Positions 11,028-22,800 of a stretch of DNA of 29,986 nt are shown in pieces. Source of the DNA: Zygnema cylindricum (taxonomy: Eukaryota > Streptophyta > Zygnematophyceae > Zygnematales > Zygnemataceae); contig JBBHKE010000928.1 in assembly GCA_037447655.1 (NCBI GenBank), positions 126,001-155,986 on the forward strand, in the 5' to 3' direction. The number at the start of each line of letters is the position of its first letter. Within the stretch, counting starts at the first letter, position 1. Made by a program: the position numbers and the translations under genes. The notes beneath the pieces were generated by a model. It saw nothing but the letters and a program-made list of their open reading frames with translations, had not been told where the DNA came from and did not search any database.

Positions 11028-12312
11028 GTGATATATAAACAGAGTTGTCCAATTCGTACGGATATGGACATTTTTCCAAAAACTACGTAGTGTTCTTTTG
11101 TTTTTTTGAATTTCGTAAATTTCGTATGTTTCAAACTATACGAAAGACTGTACAGACTTTATAAAAAAAATGTTGCTTCATTTGCGCGCGCTATCTGTCC
11201 TCCACTCCATCTTCAAAAAGAAGCTGCCGTTGGAGACGCCGTAAATTACGTCGCTCGCGACTTGTTCGTTGCACTTTTCAGTTTTTTAGGGTATTGAATA
11301 TTTTAAAAATTTGATATTGGAAAGCCAAAATAAGCTACGAATTTTAAAAATTACAAAATCGTTTGATGCGCACTATACATAGTAATCGTTAGTTTAATAA
11401 TAATCTGTGCGTGTTATGTGCATAAGACATCTATGTATGTAAACAAGCTTTCACATACGTTTTCTCATCTGAGTGGATCATATACTGGAAATCGTCAAAC
11501 ATTTTACATACCGACCAAACTAAATGTGGAATCTGTACTTCTGTACCTAATGTCAATGTACAAATTATGTCGTACCATGTCTTTGTGCCACGTTAATCCA
11601 TATCGAATCGCAAATATTTTATGCATCGCGTGAAACCACTCTCCATAGTTAAACCAAAAAGTACAGTACACCTCCAATCGTTATTAGCGTTTAAAAATTA
11701 TTAGTGTTAAAAATTTATTTGCTTTATTAATCTTTTACTGGTAGAGCGTAGCAATCTTTTTGTTAACTAGATGTCCATCCTATATATTAATCATTGGTAG
11801 GTCAAAATAAAGTGCATTTAGGTTAAGAAGCTACCAAAAATATCAATAAACTACTAATAATCATTTAAAGGATTTATTAATCGAATGTGTTGGCCGATTA
11901 ATAGTTCTCCACCTTAAATAGCTTGGTTATCAATATTTTATGATAAAGTCGCGAGCAAATTAGTGTTATTACCTCACATAAAAGAGCGCAGTTGAGTTTC
12001 AGAGTCAGCCAACCGACCACTGTACGGCGTTGGGATAGACTTTGGCCGACCGCTACAGTACAGTACTGTACTCTCCAGTAGCGCGAAACAAACTGAAGAA
12101 AAGTTGTCGCTTATGACTTTTCTTGCGACAGTGTGCGACAGTTTGCGACAGCTTGCGACAGTGTGCGACAGATCTCGACCCTCTTTCAATACTCGTCGCC
12201 GTCGCGACACACTGCAAAAGCCTTTTTTTGTCATTTTTGCTTCAGATAATTTTTGGATTGTCAGATTCAGCTTCAAATATCTTTGTCGGTGGTGGTAATT
12301 TAGAGCATGCAT
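11028..12312. other. Unrecognised DNA between repeats and the intact promoter copy
   Basis: No gene recognised. It holds a GC-richer patch near 11180-11280, a diverged copy of the dispersed tacaccgcgaatcgtta motif near 11664, a perfect 16-bp palindrome agtacagtactgtact at 12057-12072, and a 10-bp tandem array (annotated separately). ORFs around 12000-12330 on both strands are by-products of that array. Confidence 0.4.
12124..12171 (+). repeat. 10-bp tandem repeat (gcgacagtgt/gcgacagttt)
   Basis: Five head-to-tail units of gcgacag followed by three variable bases (tgt, ttt, ctt, tgt). Confidence 0.9.
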
Positions 12313-13348
12313 TAGGCACCAAACGGGTATAAAATTAAGCTGACAGTTTTTCAGTTGACTATGTTCATATCACAAAAGAGCTGAATTGCTTCTCATTTTC
12401 CTCTACTCTTTTCCTCTTTTGCAATTGATTTCCCCTTAGCGCGGTTTCTGCTTCGAGATCCCCTGCTTTACAGAGAAGGCGTAGGTATATTTCTGCCCAG
12501 AATTACCTTCAACTGATTCTTTTGTCGCCGGACACGTGTCACGATCTCGATTCACTTTCTACTGTTTGTTGATGCATCGGTTCTTGTTTTGGGTATTCGC
12601 ATTAACGGATGGATCGAACCTAAAAAACTGCAAAACACTGCAAAAAGGTTTATTTTTCGGCCTTTCGTCTCGTTTGAAATTAAGTGTAGGTTTGGCTGTT
12701 TGGTTTTTTTTTTAAATACAAAAAATAGCTTTGTCAGACGCAGATATGCCACCGCATAAAATTCATAGACAGTAGAACGAGCTAGAATGCGATTTTCTAA
12801 CATGTTTTTGTTATACTTTCTGTCTTTCTGCTTAATTCTACATAATTATAAGCAATTTTACAAATCGTGAGATGCCTTGGTTTTTAATTAACGCTAATTT
12901 CTACTGTAAAATAAATCATGCATGGTATTTTTTGTGTCATGTGATATTTTTCCTTTGTTATTTAATATTAATTGTAATCAAAATCCAGAAATTTCGCCAC
13001 ATTTATTCACTTACAAAGACGTTTATTAGCCTTTGTTTCTCTTATATTTATCATTGAATTTTAAGTGTTGCTAAATACGATACAAATTTTATAAAGTACG
13101 ATCATATAGTTATTTTTCAGTGTTTTAAGAAGTACGAATAATCACTCAAAATTCAAAAACCAGCTTTTTCCTCCAAAATATTGGTGTTTTGCAGTGATTA
13201 AGCTGACCATCAAATCGGAAGGAAAAAGGGGAGGAGAGGGAGACGGAGAGGAAGGAGGAGAGTGAAGAGAACGCCCATAGGAAGGGGGTGAGGGAGCAAG
13301 AAAGCGACCAGGAGCGGGAGAGGAAGAGATAGGAGATTTTCATTAAAA
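12313..13348 (+). promoter_or_regulatory. 5' flank and leader of the lectin-protease gene (intact copy)
   Basis: About 1 kb directly upstream of the ATG, retained colinearly in the decayed copy at 8907-9909, so it was duplicated together with exon 1. The part nearest the ATG (about 13208-13340) is strongly purine-rich (ggaggagagggagacgga-type sequence) in both copies and probably forms the 5' untranslated leader. A tttataaag word at 13088 could act as a TATA box but is not conserved in the other copy. Promoter activity is inferred from position only. Confidence 0.45.
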
Positions 13349-13817
13349 ATGGCCATGGTTGGAGACTCCTGCAAAAAAATAATTCAATTCGTTATCGTCT
13401 TCCTTATGCTCGCTGTTTTCCCCCGGGAAGTATTTGCTGTCACGTCTCCTTCCCAAAAATATCCTCCGGCCTTTAGACAAGAGCTCCCAATAGTCCACGT
13501 GGCAAATCGATCATCAAGTGTGACACGACTGAAACCTGCAGCATTGGATCCAGGATGCCCAAATCCTGTTTCCTGGCGATCTTTTACAAAAAGAGATTCC
13601 CCTGGGAATGATATCACAGGGTGGTTATTGACGAACTTCCCCGGGGATGAAGGATTCAAATACTGTGCGAATGAATGCGCCAAAGATTGTAGATGCAAAG
13701 GCTTCAATCTGTCGCCTAAAGTAAACTCCAAAGAAACGTGCTGGTTGAAATTTTTCATCGAAGTGGAATCTAGATTGGCGGCAACCAATGATTGGAATTT
13801 GTTTGTACGAAATGCAG
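13349..13817 (+). CDS. Exon 1: signal peptide and PAN/apple-like module
   Basis: The start ATG at 13349 is chosen because it is the first in the frame, has an AAAAATGG context, and is conserved in the duplicated copy at 9910. Residues 1-30 form a signal peptide: Lys9-Lys10, a hydrophobic core ([14 protein letters not shown]), and likely cleavage after VFA at Ala30. After a Pro/Ser-rich linker, residues 91-157 carry a PAN/apple-like pattern with Cys at 106, 110, 114, 116 and 131 and the phrase [10 protein letters not shown], then CWLKF. PAN modules bind proteins or carbohydrates. The donor cag|gtgagc follows base 13817 and leaves phase 1. An antisense ORF over the same region is a shadow. Confidence 0.85.
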
Positions 13818-16800
13818 GTGAGCCTTAATCGAACTAAATTTGAATCTAACGCAGAAATCTACGGAAAGTGTACCGGTCGATACCCGGATCCACACTAAAT
13901 AAATAAATAAAAATTACTCACCACCCATGATATCCGGGCTGGTGACGCAGTGGTTAGCGCAGTCACAGCTATAGTGCAAAGTCCCAGGTTCAAATATTGG
14001 CCGGGCTCATCATTCCCTTTATTGGGATCGTCCATTCTATCTCCCGATTCTTTCTCTCTCCTGATTCTAGGAATCTTAACAATTTGAATCTTGGCCGGGC
14101 TCATCATCCCTTTATTGGGATCGTCTATTCTATCTACCGATTCTTTCTATCTCCCGATTTTATGAATCTTAACAATTTGAATCTTGGCCGGGCTCATCAT
14201 TCCCTTTATTGGGATCGTCCATTCTATCTCCCGATTCTTTCTATCTCCCGATTTTAGGAATCTTAACAATTTGAACTGCAAGGCGACACATTTGACCGTA
14301 CACGCAAATTATAGGATCGACGCCCCCCCCCCCGATCAAATCTACGCCGTGAATCGGTAGTAGTATTTCTAACACTAATTTGGGGCCCCTTATTTTCGAC
14401 CGTTGAACCTATAATTGAATTTCTTATTCTACCTTTTCCTTAAACGTTACACAAGTACAGTTGAAATAGTGAAAATTACGCTAATTTTGGCGTTTTACGC
14501 TACTTTTGACGTTTTGTAAATAGTCCAGTACACGAAATGTTTAAACCCGTACTAAAAATGTTAGTTATTCTGCACCAAATTATAGAAAAGTATCAGAGAA
14601 CAGGTTCAACACGCGAGATTGAGCGGCGTTGATACAAAAAGCTCATGGAGATTTGATTCTTAGTACTAATGATTTTTTTCTTTTTCAAATTAGTTGATGC
14701 ACACAATAATTACAAGATTTTAAAATTTGCAGACTTTTTTTTAGGAATTGGTATTTATTCAGTGTATTCAGAAAGTATCGCCCAACAAACTCTTCTTAAA
14801 GCTAAGTATCATGCAAAACTTCAAACTTAATAACTGTACAATATTAGAAGCATGAATAGGTAAATATCATAAACATGGATTCTCCTAGGATATGATTTCA
14901 TGGGGTGGACCATTGCAATGTTTAGTTCGGCTGATGCATGGAAACATTGTGCGGGTTTACGCGACAAAGATGGCAAAGGCTTCAATTTGTCGCCTACATA
15001 CGGACAGTGTCGGCTGAAGTATTCCATTGAAGTGGAATCTAAGCTGACTGAAACCGTTTATAGGGATTCGTATGTTAAACGTCCAAGTAAGCCTCTAAAC
15101 CCAAATTTCTCATTTAATCATGTAAAAATGTATGTACCCGTTCTTGTTGTATACGTCACATGATTAATTCTTGTTGTAGCATTGTTTTGGTGATGCTGTC
15201 TTGTGTCTTTATGGTCAACAATCTTATGTTCAATCAAATATTCTTGGTTGTGCCCATTGCCCAATGGAGAATCTTACACCAATGGATTTTGAGTGAAGGT
15301 CTTTTTACGAAAACCTCATTTTTGCGCTTTCGTTGCGCTACACTATCTCTAGATTTTGTAAAAGATTCCTCAACTACTTTCGTGCTCTCGGTTCTGACTT
15401 TGACTATTGACCTTGCCATGATTTTTGATATTTACGAAAACCAATGTCATATTGTCGAATGAGGTCATAAAATAGTTTTTTTCTATTTAAAGCACAAAAA
15501 TCCACATTCAACAGTTCTACAGTCGTCGAGAGTCATAGAAAACCTTAAAGAGGTTAATTTTTAAAAACCAACCATATTAAATAACTAACCACATTAATAT
15601 CAGTTTTGGTATTTCCGACTAGAAATGTCAAGTTTTTGGATATGTTGGTGATTATTCCTAATCATTGAAGGTTTTGCTGAAATTCTGGACTACACAAAAA
15701 AAAGGTTCACTTAAGGATTAAAAAACTCAAAGGTCGAGCTTGTGCCTAATTGTGAACCAATGGTTTTTTGAAAATTAGGCTACTCCACATGTTGACATGT
15801 ACATGTAAATAGATAAGCATTATCTAACAATTCTTCAACATTTAGTTAAAAAACGAGAGAAGATGGCCTTAATATGTTCCATAGGATCTCTTCGTTTTTG
15901 TCAAAATGTCAATAGCTTTTTTCGTAAACATATGGGAGTATGCTAGTAGTCGAATTTTTCTCATATTAATAAATAAACACTTTCAGCTCATTACTTGATC
16001 AAATAAATTAACACTGGAGTTGGGAATGAAACTAAAAATGTGATTGTTTTCTCTCCGTAACGTTATTAGAAGTCCACGCGAACTTGGATGTCATGCATTT
16101 GTTGATGAACCTGGATTAACCATACCATTTTTACGGAGTGCACGAAGCATAACGTATTTTCAAGTACAGTTAAAATTTTGATGTTGGTGTTGAAGTATAC
16201 CAAGAATTGATATTAAGGTTAGAGACAAAATTCCAGCGCGGGTTTGTTTGACATTTCTTAGACCTACATTATATTTAATGACACTAAATGAAACCCCATA
16301 GTATAATTTCTTTATTCTTATAGCAAAACTGGTGTTCTATGCTTCTGCACTTCCCTTTGTTATTAGTGTTAAGTATTTATTAGTGTTAATGCAACATTTG
16401 AATTAATAACAATAATTTAGTGCATAAGGAAGTGGCACATTTCAGTCCATGTTTCAAACAACGTAGTTGACACTATTATGGAATAAAGCTTAGTTAGCCC
16501 CTAACATAAACTTGAATAATAAAAAAATAACCATAAAATATTCTAAATAAGTTTTTTGCATCTCTAATTGTGGATGAGATGTTCAACACCTAGTAGACAT
16601 AACTTCCTCTAGGTTGATTCCACATAGTAGAATAATAGTGCTACACCAAGTTCATCATCTACTTTGTAGTTGATGGAATTGATAACAAGTTAGAAGATGC
16701 CCTGAGTCTACGACAATACACACGCGGAACCAATAACACACTCAAAACATTGCATCATATGTGCCTAAGAAAGTCAACCGAATACACACATATTTTGCTA

Positions 16801-19800
16801 AATCTTTTTCTCACTCGTTAATCCTACAAAGTTCTCTTTTCTTTGCTATACTTAAATCAATCTAACTCATCTTTTCTTCGTTGTACAGAAACATGACAGG
16901 CTACACCGACATGGCGAGTAGCCTACATAGAGATTCCTTCACCGCGACAAAATATGGGCTGAAACAAAGATAAAATACCACGTCCTAGGCACTAAATTAC
17001 GTTAGACCGTACAAGAGGAACCAATACCTTAACGGACGCACTGAACCAGTTTCAATCAATTGACTCAAACTGGTCCAATCAGTCGATTCGCACAATGTTT
17101 AAGACAGTGGCTCGATTACGAAGATGGACTATTCCAATCTCTAAAGAATTTTCTTTTGGATTTAAATTCACTTAATTTTGCTTTATGATGATGCACTGCT
17201 GATTGTGTTTTGTCAACTTTCCATTCTATATCACATTTATAACTTCTCCAGTGTAATTCTCATATCAAATGTTTGATCGCGTAGTTGAAGCGGCTGTAGA
17301 ACAGAAGTTGCTACTTGTATAAATAACTCAAATTTGCAACTGTTGTGGTGTTTCATTTTAGTTAATTATGCCTTGGGACGACCGACATACCACAGCAGCA
17401 CGCTCATATTGAATGGATACCCTTACCCAGCAAGCCTTGCAGTTGACGGCGAGCCTAGTGGACTCTTCCACGAAGGCAGTTGCACGCACACCCTTGAATC
17501 TGCTGATCCTTGGTGGATGGTTGACCTCGGAGAATCCTCACAAATTGAGAAGGTGGAGTTATGGAACAGGAAAGATTGTTGTCAAGACAGAATGATTGGG
17601 GTTCAAATATGGGTGGGAACAAGCAACCAACGGTGGGATGCCGCAGGAAACAAAGAGTGCGATCCTTCCAATTATTACAATGGATTATGGGATGGAAGAC
17701 CGTTCACAAAGACATGCTTGAGCCCAGGTCGTTATGTTTGGGTACGCCTAAGTGGTCAAAATAGAATTTTAACACTTTGCGAAGTCCGTGTTTTCGGCTA
17801 TGGTGAGTTGGAAGGTTTTGTATCCAATAGATGTAAACAGGCACGCTAAACCAATTTCTTGTATGCTATCACATCAGTTTATTGCGATTTATTCAATTTA
17901 ATTTAATGCGAACATAATTTCTTGCATGTATTGTGCTTTGAAATAGGGGAGGATTTTAAAGACAAGAAACTTAATTCTTCATACTGATCACGAGTTGCAA
18001 AATGCAACTCCTTTACATTTGTGTGTATTGGGGCAAACATCTTGTATTGTAAAATTCGTTTCCCCCTTTTATTATACCCTCCCATTTCTCCCCCTCTCCC
18101 TCTCCTTTGATAAGATAGATTCTCAATCGGAATGCGCACAAAATTGACAAATTTCTGAATGCGGAAGCAAGTTTCAACTCAAAAAAAACATCAACCAGCT
18201 CACAATACATTCGTTGAATCATGATCCTAAAATATGGACAAGATATAAACTCAGAGAAGGAAACTCCTATAAATTCTTACAGACTCACACATTGAGTATA
18301 CATTGAAACTACTGGAAGTCATGCACAAAAAATGAAACAAAACAAACAAACCAAATCGTGTACATGAAATGCACATGGAAAAGTGACAAACGAAACTAAA
18401 AGTTCTAATGAAACAAAACGAAACGAAAGGAATGCGCCTCGTGACACGCGACAAAATGAAACCACACTATATACGAACCAACATTACAACTTTGAAATTA
18501 ACTCCCACATTGCAAATCTTAACATCCCTCTTCCTCTCCTTCTCCCTCTCCCTCTCCCTCTCCCTCTCTCTCCTTCTCCGTCTCCCGTGGCAGTGGCAGT
18601 GGGAGCATTGGGAGTGGATGTTGGAAAATGGACATCTCCGAGCTCAGGACCATTTTTGGTTATTCCCTCCATATCGTTCAATGCCTGGGCGGCTGAAAAC
18701 AACCGTGATGAACAAGGAGTAAATATTCTGCTATACAATTGTAATTTTCGAACTTTTTTCTCTTTAATTGACAATCCTATGCTATTAAATTTTATACAAT
18801 CGCACATGTGAAATTTCTCCCTTATGTTGACATTTCCTTTGTTATTAGTTATATACAATTGTAATGTCGGAACTTTTATCTCTTATATGTGATGTTTCCT
18901 CTTTCACTAACTTTATTTCTCACTGGCATTCTTTTGTTTGTGGTTATGCCCGTTTGGATTTTCTTCGTCAATATTATCATTGTTTGACAACTTTTGCCTT
19001 ATTTTATTTTTGTTCGATATACCACTTTCTGGTTCTTCATGAACAATATTGTGCAATTTTTTGTTATACAGTCGTTACATTTTTTCCAACAGACTTTTTG
19101 GACTTACTGTTGCCTGAAATTGTTTTTTTTCATTCGTTTGCATCCTTTCTATTTCCTTTTTTTATTTCGTGCAACAATATGTTTTTTGGATCCTTTTCAT
19201 CTCAGAAATTCTGATTTGATATTTTCTTTACTGAGAATTCCTTACATTTTCCAACTCTTTCGGAGTGTGATCAACATTCTCCATTTTTTTTTCTTTCGTT
19301 TTCACTTATTATTTTTGAACAGATCCAAATGGTTTTGATAACAATGTCGGAGGACTTTGGACTGTCGGTACTTCCAGCGGTAATTATTATTTTCAACAGA
19401 ACACGGGGAAATGTCTTTCGGTTTCTTCCAGTACTTCGGGATCAGCATTGATTCTTTCAAGTAAGTGTTTTAAGCAGTTTGAAGTATTCGAGTATCTTTT
19501 AAAATATTTTCCCTTAATTTTAACTGACTATGCTCAATCATCGACAACATTAAAATTTTCAATTTCCCCTTTCTTTGTTTCACTTTCTGTTTGATTGAAA
19601 ATTTTGATCACCAATTTTTCTTTATCAACGTACCTGGTAATGTTTTATCAGCAAGAGAGTCAAACTTTTGAAGGTCTCTTTCTTTTTGTTTGTCAGTTGT
19701 ACCACCATCATTATATTTACTGTGGTTAGCTTTAAATATAGTCTGGATATGAAAACGCTTGGATCTTAAAAATTAAGAGAGAATCTGTATTAAATTGAAA

Positions 19801-22800
19801 AATCGTGTTTGAAACACATCCTTTTTTTTCAATATAGAATGTTTCTTCCCTTTCAAACGCTTTTTCGAAAAATCAGTGATTTTGGGATGATTACGTTACT
19901 CCAAAATTCTCTTACATTTTAACGTAAATGATATAAGAATCAAAGATTATGTTGAGATGGTCCTTTTTTTGTTAATTGCTGCTTATTTTGGCGACTTGTC
20001 ACCATGTTTATCTCAAACGATACAATTTTGCTCTCTCTGCCTCTCACTCTCTCTCTCTCCCTCTCCCTCTTTCCTCTCCCTCTCTTGCTCTGTCCCTCTA
20101 TCCATCTCTCCTCTCCCCCTCTCTACCTTTCTTTCCCTCTCTCGCTCTTCCCATCTATCTTTCTCTTCCTCTCTCCCTCCTCTTTACCTCTCTCCCTCTC
20201 CCCCTCTCTTCCCCTTTCCCCCCCCTCCACCCCCCTTCCCCACCTCTCCCCCCTCCCCCTCTCCCCTCTCGCGCTCCTACCCTCTCTCTCTTCCCCCATC
20301 CCCCTCAACATAAGGCTTAAGATTAAACTTAAGACTTGAGACATGAGAGTTTTATTTCCATACGAGCATATCCTCTGCTTCCTATTTATTTTTAAATTTT
20401 TTAAAATGCTTTAAAAAAGTCGCATTACACCTAAACTAGTGTTGTCAATTTTCGAATTTACCTTTTCTTTCTCTGTTTACGGTCCAAGAATCAACAATAT
20501 TAAAATTTGTCTTCTATCCTTTGCTCTTTACTAACCACGAGTTGTAAAATTTATCTTTCCCTTCTCCATCGGCAAACAAGTTATCTCAAAAATTTCAATT
20601 TTGCACCTTAACCGCTTTAAAGAATCTTCATTTCTTTTCTTCTTTTCCCATTCTTTTGTGCAACAATCATTTCGAAAGTCTGTTTGCACTAAATTCCCAT
20701 TAAAAACATCTCCGGTTTATGCTTTTTTTTTTTTTGTAGATTGTAACCGTGAAGCCAGCCAGCTTTGGACACCGATTTATTCTCGTAAGGAGATAGATTT
20801 TGCAGTTCAATGGCAGAATAAAATGTCAGGAAATTGTATTGACGGAACAGGTGTCGCTGTTGGAAATTCTGTAACACAATGGACATGTAAACCGGTCAGC
20901 GATTGGAGTATTACCAATCAACTATGGTTACCTCTCCCTCGATCTTTAGTAAACGCTGATTCTTGTGTGTAACCTTTTAAAATTCTAAAAACTCAACATT
21001 TACAAATCAAGTTAAAATCGCAAAGTGGGAACGATTCAAATTAAAAAAAAAAATCCATCTTCAAGTCTTTTTCCATCGTTTGATTTTTCAACTTGCTAAT
21101 TGTTTACTTTTGTTTTTTGAAACTTTCTAGAGCATTGATTTGAGTCTCCCTTTTGTTTAAAAACACTTTACTTTATTAGATATTGTTCAAATTTCTCCAA
21201 AATACGGTTGAAAATCCTCCAATCGAAATTTCTTTCTTAAAATTTTGAGCTGTATATTTTTTCATAATTTTATTTTCTCCGTTTTGTATGAACAGCACCC
21301 TCGGGTCTCTCCCAATCAGGAAATCCTCCTGCGGTTACTTCGGCTTTAAACGTTTTTTCTCGACATTCAAGTCGAATTTCAAATCTTCCAGCTTCTGTCG
21401 ATTGGTCATCATATTTTGGACCAGTAAAGGACCAATTCACATGCGGTAAATGGCTTAAATATACACAGTCTTGTTCCTTTTGATACACATTTTAATATTG
21501 CTAGAGGATTTTGGCGATTATCAATAAGAAACATTTTTATGTGTCTCGATATCAAAAGAATGATTTCATCAGTTCCTTTGCCAATATTCACCATTAATAA
21601 AACATCACTATATTTGCACATCTAATTGTGAGCCATGATAGTTTTTATAGGAAATGTAATGGAACAAAAGAGACCATTTGGCCTTTTTACTTTTTGTACA
21701 TGGATTGACAAAGAGTTTTTTAGGGTTCGAGTTGAAATTATTCTCATCCATACTATTAATAGACCTTTGAGCCCTAACTTTGGTTTATCGACAAGTTAAA
21801 TAAAAACCAGTACACCGCGAATCGTTATTTGCGTAAAGAAATAAATAGCGCAAAAAAATTATTAGAGTTATTAACACTAATTGGTGTTGGTTTTTGACGA
21901 TCTTCAGCAATACATCGATTCTAACGATACTACCGATTTGCATATGTGTGACGTGACGTGACGTGACGTGACGGATCTGAGCGTACGGAATTGAACCAAC
22001 GTTTACATGTTTTAATGAATGCTTTGTGTACGGAATTGCTTGAACAAATGTGCGGCAATTCTTGGTGGAAACTTAACTTGTATATGCGGTCTGATTGGAC
22101 CAATTTAGATGTGCATTTAGTGTAGATCCTTTTGAGGTAGAATACAAAGGCTAAATTAAAATTTGATCTTATCAACAAGAAGCATTGGTGTACAAATACA
22201 TGCTTGTTTACACCCCATTTTGCCCATTTTCACAGGTTCATGTTCTATTTTTGCGGTTGTTGCTTCGATTGAAGGAGCATATAACATTTGGTTGGGAAAA
22301 AATGTGAATCCTATCGTATTTTCGGAACAACAAATATTAGATTGTTTCGGTTCTTGTCTAGGAGGCTGGTCAGAAGATAATTTTAATTGGCTAGTTTCAC
22401 AATCGGACGGACTTGCAACACAATCTGATTATGGAGTTTATCAAGGTCAAAGTTCGGGAAGTTGTAAAGTGAGATTACCGTGTTTCTTTTCAGTTTTGAT
22501 TGCCGTGATATAGGAAGTTGTAGGGTGGTTGTCACTTTTTTTTTGTTTTTCTTTCGTTTTTTTTTTTAAGAATTGAGTTGAACTTCGTGTTTATTTTCTT
22601 TTTAGATTCTGCTTTAGGAAGTTGTAATGTTTTTTCATGGTTTTTATCGGCTCAGTCTAAAAAGGAGTTTTTGCGAGTTAAAATGTGTTATTTAATTATT
22701 TTTTTTCATTTTCTTAAGGTTTTCTTGTGGGTTTGTAAGGTTCATTTTAATTTTCGTTTAGATGTGGAAATTGTTTTTTGAGTTCCCATTTATTTTGTAA

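Noticed and set aside
13384-13788. 134-codon minus-strand ORF opposite exon 1
   Set aside because: Shadow of the coding exon; the plus strand has the signal peptide, PAN module and splice donor.
15160-15462. 100-codon hydrophobic ORF in intron 2
   Set aside because: No recognisable domain and no splice sites in the gene's phase; the composition fits AT-rich intron.
19957-20344. Ser/Leu/Pro-rich ORFs in three plus frames and a Glu/Arg/Gly-rich minus-strand ORF
   Set aside because: All are products of the pyrimidine microsatellite in intron 4.
22603-22660. Reading [12 protein letters not shown] after a ttttag acceptor, resembling a papain active-site segment
   Set aside because: Exon 7 already supplies this region, the flanking codons do not match the family, and ggaagttgta words repeat locally (22457, 22513, 22617), so chance or local duplication is likelier.
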